A stretch of 64,000 bases of DNA from Microbacterium sp. SZ1 (lineage in GTDB: Bacteria > Actinomycetota > Actinomycetes > Actinomycetales > Microbacteriaceae): positions 116,866 through 180,865 of the forward strand of contig NZ_LPVV01000002.1 in NCBI RefSeq assembly GCF_002362255.1, given 5' to 3'. The notes beneath the pieces are model-generated. The model made no database searches, was not told the DNA's origin, and saw only the letters and a program-made list of their open reading frames with translations. The position numbers were made by a program, and so were the translations under genes. Position 1 is the first letter of the stretch. Each line of letters begins with the position of its first letter. Below, piece after piece: positions 24,908 through 34,385 of the stretch.

Positions 24908-26494
24908 TCAGCCGGCGGGCTGGATCTCGGCGATGTCCATCTCCCACACCGAGTTGTACACGGCGCCGGAGACGGCATCCGCCGTGGCGATGTTGCGGCC
25001 GGGGACGATCAGCGGCACGAACGGACCCTCGGCCTGCATGGCCTCGGCGAACTCCGTGAACGCGGCGCTGCGCTGGTCCTCGTCGGTCGCGGCGGCCGCA
25101 CCGGCGGCGATGCCCGCGATCTCGGGGTTCGCCTCGGCGGCCCAGCCCGCGCGCAGGCCGACCTTCAGCCCCGGAGCGAAGGGCAGGAAGTTCGCCGAGT
25201 CGGCGTAGTCGGGACCCCAGAACCACAGGCCGAAGCCCTCGGTGCCGTTGACGTACGCGTCGAGCTCGGTCGCGAACGGCGCCGGAGCGAGCTCGACCGT
25301 GATGCCGGCATCCTCGAGCTGCGCCTGCACGCGCTCGGCGAGCGGGGTGAACTCCACGCCGCCGACCGGGTAGTCGTTCGGGAACTGCAGCTTCAGGGTC
25401 TGACCGGTGTAGCCGGCCTCGGCAAGCGCGGCCTTCGACTTCTCGAGGTCCTGCTCCACGCCGGTGTCGAGGGCACCCTCGAATCCGGGCGGGATCACGC
25501 CGGTCGCCTGCACGGCGCCGGCGCCGGCGAGCTCGAGCAGTGCGTCGTAGTCGAGCGCGTAGCGGATCGCCTCGGCGATCTTGACGTTCGCGAGGTCGCC
25601 GGCCACGGCCGAGGACTGGTTCAGCAGCAGGAAGATCGTCTGGCCGGACGGCACCGAGTCGACCTGGAGGCCGTCGCCGAGACCCGAGACCTGGTCGCCG
25701 TTGAGGTCCATCGCGACCATGGAGTCGCCGCCCTTGAGGTTCGCGAGCTGGGTCGCGCTCTCCGACACGTTGCGCACGACGACGCGGTCGTAGCCGGCCT
25801 CTTCGTCGCCGTTGTACTCGTCGTTCTTCGTCAGCACGACCTGCGACGAGAGGTCGAGCGTGTCGAGCACGAACGGGCCGGATCCGGCGGACTCGCCGTC
25901 GAGGAAGCCCTGCGCCGAGTCGGAACCGTCGGTGGTGCCGCCGTTCTCCATCACGACGTCGGAGTTGACGATGCCGAGCGCCGGGTTCGCGAGGATCGCG
26001 GGCAGCTGCAGCAGCGGGGTCTCGGAGGTGATGCTGATGGTCTTGTCGTCGACCTCGGTGATGGTCAGGCCGCCGAGCAGGAAGTTCGGCTTGGCGTCCT
26101 CCATGCCCTGGATGCGCTGCAGCGTGAAGACGACGTCCTTCGCCTCGATCGGCGAGCCGTCGGAGAAGACGCGGTCGCCCTCGAGCGTGAAGGTGAACTC
26201 GGTCGCGGCGTCGTTCTGCTCCCAGGACGCGAGGCCGGGGACCGGGGTCGACACGTCGGAGCCCTCGAAGTCGACGAGCGTCTCGTAGAGCGCCTTCGCG
26301 ATCATGTTGCCGGTCGGGTCGTAGGTGTGGCCCGGGTCGGCGGTCTCGATCGAGAACGCCGTGTCGATGACGAGCGACCCGGACGACGAGTTGCCATCGC
26401 TGTTGTTCGCGGAGTTTCCTCCGGAGCATCCTGCGAGCGCGAGGAGCGCGACCGCTCCGATCGCGATGACGGACGTGCTGCGACGTGACGACAT
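24908..26494 (-). CDS. ABC transporter substrate-binding lipoprotein (SBP_bac_5)
   Basis: A 528-aa extracellular solute-binding protein for oligopeptides or similar ligands. A signal peptide ends at lipobox ALAGC (Cys about 23). It has the family features DTAFSIETADPGHTYDPTG at the domain I start and FTLEGDRVFSDGSPIEAKDVVFTL around residue 110. It heads the five-gene operon. ATG 26494 is preceded by TGGAGG. Ligand specificity cannot be read. Divergent from the AsnC-type regulator. Confidence 0.94.
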   Translation of the reverse strand: MSSRRSTSVIAIGAVALLALAGCSGGNSANNSDGNSSSGSLVIDTAFSIETADPGHTYDPTGNMIAKALYETLVDFEGSDVSTPVPGLASWEQNDAATEFTFTLEGDRVFSDGSPIEAKDVVFTLQRIQGMEDAKPNFLLGGLTITEVDDKTISITSETPLLQLPAILANPALGIVNSDVVMENGGTTDGSDSAQGFLDGESAGSGPFVLDTLDLSSQVVLTKNDEYNGDEEAGYDRVVVRNVSESATQLANLKGGDSMVAMDLNGDQVSGLGDGLQVDSVPSGQTIFLLLNQSSAVAGDLANVKIAEAIRYALDYDALLELAGAGAVQATGVIPPGFEGALDTGVEQDLEKSKAALAEAGYTGQTLKLQFPNDYPVGGVEFTPLAERVQAQLEDAGITVELAPAPFATELDAYVNGTEGFGLWFWGPDYADSANFLPFAPGLKVGLRAGWAAEANPEIAGIAAGAAAATDEDQRSAAFTEFAEAMQAEGPFVPLIVPGRNIATADAVSGAVYNSVWEMDIAEIQPAG

Positions 26495-26644
26495 GAGAGC
26501 CTCCAGAGGCGAGGAGTACATTCGGGTTCGGTCGATGCCGGGTGGACGACCGGTGAACAGATTCGCATCATATGGGACGATGTGTCCAGCGAGGATGCAA
26601 CCGAACTCACGGTCTGTCCCACGACCTCGCACAGGAGGAGACAT

Positions 26645-27232
26645 ATGTCCAGCAAGAACAGCGATGCTTCGCAGCATTCTGGACGAAGTGCCACCCCTTT
26701 GGACGACACCGCATACAGAATCCTCAGCACGTTGCGCGATAACGGTCGCATCTCGATCGCCGCGCTGGCGGAGGAGGTCGGCATCTCCCGCGCCAACGCC
26801 TACACGCGAGTCGAGTCGCTGATGCAGGATGGCGTGATCACGGGGTTCAGCGCGACCGTGGATCAGGCCAAGGCGGGCCTCTCGATCGGAGCCCTCGTGT
26901 TCGTCACGGTGCACCCGCAGGCGTGGGCGTCGTTTCGCGATCGCGTCATGGAGATGCCCGACGTCGAATGGTGCGCCATCACGACGGGAGAGCACGACGC
27001 GATGCTGCTCATCCGCGCGGTCGACGTCAGCGGAGTCCACGAATTCTCGACCGGGGTCATCGCGCAGCTTCCCGAGGTGCGCACGGTCGTGAGCGTCGTC
27101 GTGCTCGACGAGGTCGTGCGGCGCTCGTACCTGCTGCCCACCGACCTCCCCGAGCGCGACCTGACGGCGCCGCTCGGGATGACACGGTGGACCCCGGCGT
27201 CCCCCGGCCGCGACGCTCTCCCGCCCCGCTGA
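26645..27232 (+). CDS. Lrp/AsnC family transcriptional regulator
   Basis: A 195-aa regulator. The winged helix spans about residues 18-65 (DTAYRILSTLRDNGRISIAALAEEVGISRANAYTR-type). The C-terminal RAM/ligand domain (about 80-160) has TGEHDAMLLIRAVD. The start at ATG 26645 follows AGGAGGAGAC. It is transcribed divergently from the peptide ABC operon, with 150 bp between the starts, so it probably controls uptake in response to an amino acid or peptide-derived ligand. A weak GGAC-N5-GTCC dyad lies at 26575-26587. Confidence 0.92.
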   Translation: MSSKNSDASQHSGRSATPLDDTAYRILSTLRDNGRISIAALAEEVGISRANAYTRVESLMQDGVITGFSATVDQAKAGLSIGALVFVTVHPQAWASFRDRVMEMPDVEWCAITTGEHDAMLLIRAVDVSGVHEFSTGVIAQLPEVRTVVSVVVLDEVVRRSYLLPTDLPERDLTAPLGMTRWTPASPGRDALPPR

Positions 27233-27250
27233 GACCGCCCTCCCCCTCCG

Positions 27251-27593
27251 CGGTCGTTGAGCGAGCGAAGCGAGTTCGTGCGCGATCTCATCCGCCACGA
27301 GCGGGCCCGCACTCAGCTCCGTTCGCTGATCGTGGAGCTGCAGGAGCTATCAGGGCGCATCGCGCAGTTCCCCTCGATCGGATCACCCCGCTTCGCAGTC
27401 GAAACCGGCATCGAAGAACTGCGCGACCTCGCGCTGCGACGGTTCCCGTATGTCGTCTTCTACGGCGAAGACTCCGACGTGATGCGCATCCTCCGCGTCC
27501 GTCATCACAGCCACGACATCCCTGCAGAGCTGCGGGGCGGGTGACCGCGGGCGGGTCACCGCGTTTCGTCTCGCCGCGCTCGCTCACCGAGCG
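27251..27593. repeat. Inverted repeats bracketing a toxin remnant
   Basis: The left copy at 27251-27283 and the right copy at 27561-27593 are imperfect 33-bp inverted repeats sharing GAGCGAGCG and GCGAG blocks. The right copy also carries CGTTTCGTCTCGC. Related sequence occurs again at 28031-28048 and 28069-28083 in inverted orientation. The left copy supplies the N-terminal codons of the truncated toxin; the right copy supplies the stop codon of the gene at 27584. Confidence 0.65.
27257..27544 (+). pseudogene. Truncated ParE/RelE-family toxin
   Basis: The frame has the C-terminal three-quarters of a ParE toxin: a helix pair ending in AQFPSIGSPR, then IEELRDLALRRFPYVVFY and ILRVRHHSHDI, the family's final strands. 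The usual N-terminal strand (about 10 residues) is missing; in its place the frame reads through an inverted-repeat sequence. No ribosome binding site and no antitoxin gene are visible. It is probably a decayed toxin. If expressed from the repeat-derived start it would be an odd orphan. Confidence 0.65.
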
Positions 27594-27940
27594 TCGGAGG
27601 CGACCTCTTCGCACACGCTCAGCTGGGGCAGCCCGTGCATCTCGTAGTGCTCGACGAGCCGGATGAGCCCGGCATCCGTCAGCTCGAGGTCGCTCTCGCC
27701 ACTGCCGGTGACGACCGTTCCGTCGGCGACCAGCACGTGCACGAACGACACCCAGATGGTGTCGCCCGTGCGGGTCCCCACGAAGCGTCCGAAGGTCACG
27801 GTGTCGCCTGAGTAGTCGCCCCAGATCGCGCCGTCCTTCTCCCAGTAGACGAACTCGCTCGGCGACTCGGGATCGACGGCGGAGGTGGTCGACGACACCA
27901 TGCGGAAACGTCGGCCGTCGAGGGAGGGAATGGTCGTCAC
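27584..27940 (-). CDS. Small beta-rich protein of the 'N-acetylglutamate synthase'-labelled family
   Basis: A protein of about 118 aa with the pattern GRRFRMVSS, FVYWEKDGAIWGDYSGD, GRFVGT and FVHVLVADGTVVTGSG, matching a widespread family often mislabelled N-acetylglutamate synthase. There is no acetyltransferase motif, and a lipocalin-like beta-barrel is more likely. The start is uncertain: GTG 27952 touches GGAGG directly and GTG 27940 lies 12 nt from it. The stop codon falls inside the right inverted repeat, so the repeat may have trimmed the 3' end. Confidence 0.7.
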   Translation of the reverse strand: MTTIPSLDGRRFRMVSSTTSAVDPESPSEFVYWEKDGAIWGDYSGDTVTFGRFVGTRTGDTIWVSFVHVLVADGTVVTGSGESDLELTDAGLIRLVEHYEMHGLPQLSVCEEVASDAR

Positions 27941-28116
27941 AGGGGAGTTCACCCTCCGATTATGGGGTGGATCACGGGGCCGCTCGGCCACGGCACCCAG
28001 GCGTCTCCTGCCCGCTCGGAACGCGCCGGTCGGGCGAGACGAAACGCGCGGCGCTCCACGGCCGCCATCCGTTTCGTCTGGCGTCGCCCGTGCACGCCCC
28101 GGGTACCGTGGGTCGT

Positions 28117-29088
28117 ATGCACTGGTTGCCCGACCCGTCCGCCGGCGCGTGGCTGCGCGAGCGGCTCGACGACCCGTGGAACTCCTCGATGCACTCGGTC
28201 GTCCCGCACGGGTACCCCGCGTACGCCCGCATCCTGCATCCGGCCTCCGTTCGTTCGCTCCCCGATCGCCCCGTGCCGACGGACGAGGAATGGGAGCGGA
28301 TGCCGGAGGCCGAGCGGCGGCAACTCATCGACCGCCTCGTCGACTCCCCCGCCACCTGGGCCGAGACCGCCGAGGCGTTCGGCACCGTGCTGCATCCGCT
28401 CGCGCAGTGGCAGCGGATCGTGCGCACCCCGATCGACGGCGACTGGCGCAGCCGTATCGCGCCGGACGGTCGCGAGTTCACGGCGCCGATGGAGGGCGAG
28501 CTGCCGGCCGATGTCGTTGCCCGGGTCGCCGCCCACCTGCGCTCCGCGACGACCACACCCGAGGCCGGCGTCGCCGCCCTCTGGGAGGGGTTCGGCGGAC
28601 TCCTCGGTCACTACGGTCACGCGCCGTCGCGGGCCTTCCTCACGCTCAGCGACGACCCGACCCATCAGGCGCTGCTCGACCGCAGCATGCACGACCCGTT
28701 CAACAACGTCTTCCGCAAGCCGACATGGCATGACGGGATCCTGTCGAAGGAGATCTCGGAGGCGCCCCGGTTCGAGACCCGCGACCGCGCGTATGTGCTG
28801 TTCTCGGCGGGCGTTGAGGAGTTCACCGACTCCGACTGGATCCTGCGTGCGCCGTGGCGCGACTTCTCCGGCGAGCAGCACGGGTTCCCGCCGAGCGCGC
28901 AGAGCCCGAGCATCCTCTGGCCCGAGGATCGGGCGTGGGTGCTGGTCAGCGAGATCGACTTCGATTCGACCGTCGTCGCAGGGTCGGCCGAGCTCGTGGC
29001 CGCGCTCTGCGCCGATCCCGCGCTCGAGGCCTTCCCCCTCCCGGAAGGGGCGGACCTGCACTGGGACGCCGACGACGTGAATCGGTAG
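28117..29088 (+). CDS. Hypothetical protein
   Basis: A 323-aa soluble protein I do not recognise. It has a Trp-rich character (WLPDPSAGAWLRERL at the start, SILWPEDRAWVLVSEIDFD near the end) and an alternating alpha/beta pattern, with no signal peptide or membrane segment. The last 60 residues, with ALCADPALEAFPLPEGA, look like a small separate domain. ATG 28117 is preceded by TACCGT and 7 nt, consistent with a leaderless transcript. It is unlinked to its neighbours in function as far as can be seen. Confidence 0.8.
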   Translation: MHWLPDPSAGAWLRERLDDPWNSSMHSVVPHGYPAYARILHPASVRSLPDRPVPTDEEWERMPEAERRQLIDRLVDSPATWAETAEAFGTVLHPLAQWQRIVRTPIDGDWRSRIAPDGREFTAPMEGELPADVVARVAAHLRSATTTPEAGVAALWEGFGGLLGHYGHAPSRAFLTLSDDPTHQALLDRSMHDPFNNVFRKPTWHDGILSKEISEAPRFETRDRAYVLFSAGVEEFTDSDWILRAPWRDFSGEQHGFPPSAQSPSILWPEDRAWVLVSEIDFDSTVVAGSAELVAALCADPALEAFPLPEGADLHWDADDVNR

Positions 29089-29149
29089 TCGACGGCATTC
29101 GGGGCCGTCCACCCACGACGATGTCGGTGCCCGCGCCTACCTTCGGAGT

Positions 29150-29980
29150 GTGGCGGAGCCGGTGCAGCAGTGGTGGGCGAGAAGGCAGTTCTCGCGCGGC
29201 CGCGACGTGCCTTACGAGGTGGGGGCCTTCCGTGCCGGCTGGGCCGCGTACCCCGAGCTGATCCGCCAGTACCACCCGGAGCTCAACCATGGCGTGACGC
29301 TGTCGCAGATCCCCCTCGCCGCCGACGTGCTGCTGTGCTGGGAGTGCGCAGTCGGCCATCGCTTCGCTGCGACGCCCACCGAGCAGCGCGAGCGACCGGG
29401 ACGCGTACGTCGGCGCTCGGCATGGTGTCCGGAATGCTCCACCCTGGCGCGGCCCCAGCCCGTGATCCTCGGCGAGGCGCGCGCGATCCCGCGAGCGCCT
29501 CGCCGGCGCGCACCGGAGCTGTGCACCAAGACGCCCGACCTCGCGTCGGGCACCGCGTTCCTCAGCGTGTGCGCGCCGAAGCCGGCATCCGCCGCCGAGG
29601 CTGCACTGCGGGCAGGGCTCACCGACCGGCTGCTCTTCGACACCGGAGTCAACGCGGTCAAGGTGTCGCGGCCCTTCTTCCGGCACACCGAGGTGTGGCC
29701 CGACATCGTGATCCCCGAACTGCGCATCGCCGTCGAGTACGACACGGTCGGGCGCCACGGACTCGAGCACGTCGGCAAGCGTGAGGATGCCGATCGGCGC
29801 AAGGACCGGGCGCTGCGCGCGGCCGGATGGGAGGTCGTGCGGATCCGTACGGGAGCGCTCGAGCCGATCGGCCCGTTCGATCTGCGGATGTCGTCGGTCG
29901 GTGTGCGCGGAATCACGCGTCTGCTCGACGCCTTCCGCGGCATCCGCGGCGAACTGCTCGTCGACGCCTACCTGCGGTGA
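29150..29980 (+). CDS. Zinc-ribbon (DUF4379-like) protein fused to a PD-(D/E)XK nuclease domain
   Basis: A 276-aa protein with two parts. Residues about 28-100 contain CWEC then GHRF, a basic stretch and CPEC, the treble-clef zinc-ribbon pattern seen in DUF4379. Residues about 175-245 contain WPDIVIPELRIAVEYD followed by DRRKDRALRAAGWEVVRIR, the Vsr/DUF559-like nuclease core (Asp, Glu, Lys). Such fusions are likely DNA-acting enzymes, sometimes linked to defence or repair. The GTG start at 29150 follows TACCTT and 6 nt, so it may be leaderless. It stands alone. Confidence 0.78.
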   Translation: MAEPVQQWWARRQFSRGRDVPYEVGAFRAGWAAYPELIRQYHPELNHGVTLSQIPLAADVLLCWECAVGHRFAATPTEQRERPGRVRRRSAWCPECSTLARPQPVILGEARAIPRAPRRRAPELCTKTPDLASGTAFLSVCAPKPASAAEAALRAGLTDRLLFDTGVNAVKVSRPFFRHTEVWPDIVIPELRIAVEYDTVGRHGLEHVGKREDADRRKDRALRAAGWEVVRIRTGALEPIGPFDLRMSSVGVRGITRLLDAFRGIRGELLVDAYLR

Positions 29981-30264
29981 TCGACGCCACAGGTGTGGGG
30001 GTGGGTGCTGGATTGGGGATCAGCTGCCCACCCCATCCCCCCTCGGGATCGGAAGAGCTGGGGACCCTTCCGCAGGACGGCGAAGCCGTCGGACGCGTGG
30101 TCGGCTGGGGACCGACATATCAACGCGTACACGAAAATGGTATCCCGGCGAACGTTGCACGGGATTGCGAGCGTCGATACCCGTGGTGAGTATGACGGAA
30201 CAGTTCGAGTTCGCTGCCGGAACGGCGGCATTCCTGCGATTTCCGCACGTTACGAGCCTGCGTG
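29981..30264. other. Intergenic region with hairpins, no gene recognised
   Basis: This is 284 bp between the nuclease gene and the convergent glycosyltransferase gene. It contains an imperfect hairpin (30001-30010 with 30021-30031) that may terminate the nuclease transcript, a perfect GACGGC-GAA-GCCGTC stem near 30077, and a G-rich then C-rich strand change. No open frame is convincing. Confidence 0.5.
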
Positions 30265-31560
30265 TCAGGCCGCGCTCCAGGCCCTCTGCAGTCGCGCGAG
30301 CACTCGGTCCAGCGTTTCCCACGCGTCCGATTCCCGCATCGCCGCGCCGATGCGCTGTGCGTTCGCGCGATAGGTCGGATCGCCGAGAACGCGCGCGACC
30401 GCCGCCCCCACCTGAGCGGGATCCACCGTGCGAGCCCGCAAGTCGATTCCCGTCCGTGACCACCCCACACGGGCGCACACCTCGACCTTGTCCTCGGTCT
30501 GCCCGGCGACGACGAGAGGAACGCCGAAGCCGAGAGCCTGCTGCACTCCCCCGTAGCCGCCGTTGGTGACCAGGACGTCGACCATCGGCAGCAGCCGGTC
30601 GTACGGGAGGTAGGAAGCGACTCTCACGTTGCCAGGCAGGTCGGCCGGCAGCGCGTCGACCGGGCGGCCGCCCGTGGAGACGACCACCAGAACATCATCC
30701 GCGGCGAGCGCCCTGATCGTCGGAAGCACGAGCTGCTCGAAGTCGGAGTTCGCGACCGTGCCCTGGGTCACGTGAACGACGGGTCGGACGCCGTCGAGAT
30801 CGCCCCACCACTCGGGCAGCACCTGATCTGTCGACGGCGCCGGCAGCGGGCCCGCGAAGTGCACGGTCGCGGGGAGGTCCGAGCGCGTGTACTCGAACTG
30901 GGGCACCGTGAACTGCACGTAGGCGTCGGCGTGCCCCGCCCAATCGAGGATGAAACCGCCGAGCGGACGCCCGACCACGCGCCGCGCCATCTCGTCGGCC
31001 TCGCGCTGCACCCGCCGGAAGATGCCCTTCTCGGCCATCGTGCGCAGGGCGGCGTTGCGCAGACGACCGAGCGGACCCGCGAGCGGCGGGATGCCGAGAC
31101 CGAACGGGGCGACATCGCGACTGCGCGCCCCGAGCGGGAAGATCCCGAGCACGACGACGGGCGGGCGCTCGGCGGCGGGAAGGAGCCGCAGCAGTGCGGC
31201 CCCGATGAAGAGGGGCTCGGTGAGCACGGCGTCGAACCGCGACGTATCGAGCTCCGTTCTGACGGCGGAGAGTTGAGCTACGCCCGGGTGGATGAACAGG
31301 TTCGCCATGTCGAAGCGGATCGCGGCGGGTCCGGTCAGGCTCGCTCGCTCGGGGAAGGTGCCGTTCGGGTCGTCGAGGTCGACGTCTGCGTCGCGCGGAA
31401 GGGCCACGAACCGCGCACCGGCCGCACGCACACGGTGCTCGTACCGCGCGCTCGTCAGGAACACGACCTCGTCGCCGCGATCGATCAGATGGCGCGCGAC
31501 CTGCAACAGCGGCACGACATGGCCGTGCGCGGGAGTGCACGTGAAGAGGTAGCGCGACAT
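30265..31560 (-). CDS. MGT-family glycosyltransferase (GT1)
   Basis: A 431-aa GT-B glycosyltransferase of the UGT/macrolide glycosyltransferase type. The N-terminus YLFTCTPAHGHVVPLLQVARHL is the acceptor-domain start with the conserved His near residue 14. The C-terminal donor-site region includes VTNGGYGGVQQALGFGVPLVVAGQTEDK, with Asn replacing the usual His in HGG. Members glycosylate macrolides, flavonoids or other small molecules, often for detoxification. It is divergent from a TetR gene with a short dyad between, suggesting induction by its substrate. Confidence 0.9.
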   Translation of the reverse strand: MSRYLFTCTPAHGHVVPLLQVARHLIDRGDEVVFLTSARYEHRVRAAGARFVALPRDADVDLDDPNGTFPERASLTGPAAIRFDMANLFIHPGVAQLSAVRTELDTSRFDAVLTEPLFIGAALLRLLPAAERPPVVVLGIFPLGARSRDVAPFGLGIPPLAGPLGRLRNAALRTMAEKGIFRRVQREADEMARRVVGRPLGGFILDWAGHADAYVQFTVPQFEYTRSDLPATVHFAGPLPAPSTDQVLPEWWGDLDGVRPVVHVTQGTVANSDFEQLVLPTIRALAADDVLVVVSTGGRPVDALPADLPGNVRVASYLPYDRLLPMVDVLVTNGGYGGVQQALGFGVPLVVAGQTEDKVEVCARVGWSRTGIDLRARTVDPAQVGAAVARVLGDPTYRANAQRIGAAMRESDAWETLDRVLARLQRAWSAA

Positions 31561-31586
31561 GACGGGCCTTTCCGTAGGATCGAATG

Positions 31587-31599
31587 TACTCGTGAAGTA
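31587..31599. promoter_or_regulatory. Candidate TetR operator
   Basis: TACT-N5-AGTA lies in the 63 bp between the divergent glycosyltransferase and TetR starts, with partial extension (GAAT/ATTC) on both sides. Position is as expected for an autoregulatory operator, but the dyad is short. Confidence 0.4.
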
Positions 31600-31623
31600 T
31601 TCATCACCATGTGAGGAAAGTCA

Positions 31624-32256
31624 ATGCCTGCGGAGACCCGCGCCTATCGATCCGAGCTGAGGGCGCGTCAGGCCCGCGAGACCCGAGCACGCATCATCGC
31701 GGCCTCGGCGCGCCTCTTCGCCACGCACGGCTACCAGGCGACGACGATCGCCGCGATCGGCCGCGAGGCCGGCGTCTCGACCGAGACGGTGAAGACCACG
31801 GCGTCGAAGGCCGAGCTGCTGCTCGCCGCCTTCGAGGTCACCTTCTCCGGATCCGAGGCCGCAGAATCGCTCACCGACACGGAGGTCGCCGCCGGCGTGC
31901 TCGACCTGCCGGACGATGCCTTCCTCGACGCCGTGCTCACGCAGATCTCGACGGCGAACGCCCGCGGGCACGCCCTCTGGACCGTGCTCCTCGGCGCCGC
32001 CCTCTCCGACCCGGTCGTCGACGAGGCGCTGCAGGGCATTCTCGCCCACCGCCGCGCCGACCTCGCGCGGCTCGTCGACGAGCTGACGCGGCGCGGCATC
32101 GCACAGGACCTCGACGATCCGGATGCCGCGGCGGCGGCGATCTCGTTCCTCATCTCCCCCGAGAGCTACCAGCAGCTGGTGGCGCAGTCCGGCTGGACCG
32201 AGGAGCGCTACGGATCCTGGTTGCGAGCGGCCGTGCTCGCCCAGATCACCCGCTGA
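31624..32256 (+). CDS. TetR/AcrR family transcriptional regulator
   Basis: A 210-aa repressor with an HTH at about residues 17-60 (RARIIAASARLFATHGYQATTIAAIGREAGVS-type, then TVKTTASKAELL). The C-terminal part has a helical ligand domain. It is divergent from the GT1 glycosyltransferase and probably its regulator. Its 3' end overlaps the convergent DUF779 gene by 11 bp. Confidence 0.92.
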   Translation: MPAETRAYRSELRARQARETRARIIAASARLFATHGYQATTIAAIGREAGVSTETVKTTASKAELLLAAFEVTFSGSEAAESLTDTEVAAGVLDLPDDAFLDAVLTQISTANARGHALWTVLLGAALSDPVVDEALQGILAHRRADLARLVDELTRRGIAQDLDDPDAAAAAISFLISPESYQQLVAQSGWTEERYGSWLRAAVLAQITR

Positions 32257-32637
32257 GACCGAAGTACGCGAGCTCGGCCTCGTTCAGCATCCGCGAACGG
32301 ATGAGGAACCGCATTCCCGTCGGTCCCTCCACGCTGAACCCCGCACCGCGCCCGGGCACGACGTCGATGGTCAGGTGCGTGTACTTCCAGTACTCGAACT
32401 GCGACTCCGACATGTAGACCTCGACCGGCGCCTCGAGCCCCACGTCCAGCACCCCCAGCAGGACGTCGCTCGGTCCGGTGAGGAACATGCCCACCGGGTA
32501 GCACATGGGCGACGACCCGTCGCAGCATCCGCCCGACTGATGGAACATCAGCGGACCGTGCTGCGCCGCGAGGTCGCGGATGAGGGATGCCGCAGCATCC
32601 GTCACCGCGACCCGCGGGTACGTGCCGATGCTCACCA

Positions 32638-32638
<1 letters not shown>
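32246..32638 (-). CDS. DUF779 domain protein
   Basis: A 130-aa DUF779 protein. The conserved cysteine motif GGCCDGSSPMC lies at residues about 37-47 and probably binds metal or a cofactor. The family is consistently found beside aldehyde dehydrogenases; its biochemical role is not established. Its ATG overlaps the dehydrogenase TGA (ATGA), so the two are translated together and may work on the same aldehyde. Confidence 0.93.
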
Positions 32639-34197
<1,559 letters not shown>

Positions 34198-34261
34198 CGG
34201 TGACTCCTTCGACGGGCCGCGCTTCGGTGCGGCGGCTGGTCCTCCGACGGTAGGTCGCCCG

Positions 34262-34285
34262 ACGTTGCACCCCGATGCGCAACGT
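34262..34285. promoter_or_regulatory. Candidate activator site of the aldehyde dehydrogenase
   Basis: ACGTTGC (34262-34268) and GCAACGT (34279-34285) form a perfect dyad with a 10-bp spacer, 65-88 bp upstream of the dehydrogenase start. An extra GTTGC follows at 34293. The adjacent GAF regulator is the likely binder. Confidence 0.5.
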
Positions 34286-34385
34286 TGCAGGAGGTTGCGG
34301 GGCCGGATGGCCAGCGATCCCCGGCTGGACGGTCTTTCCCCGGCGTGTCCGCCGCCGGGCGGGGATCCTCCGGCCGGGCGAACCG

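Noticed and set aside
26575..26587. Lrp/AsnC operator GGAC-N5-GTCC
   Set aside because: Arms of only 4 bp are too short to claim; left as a remark in the regulator entry.
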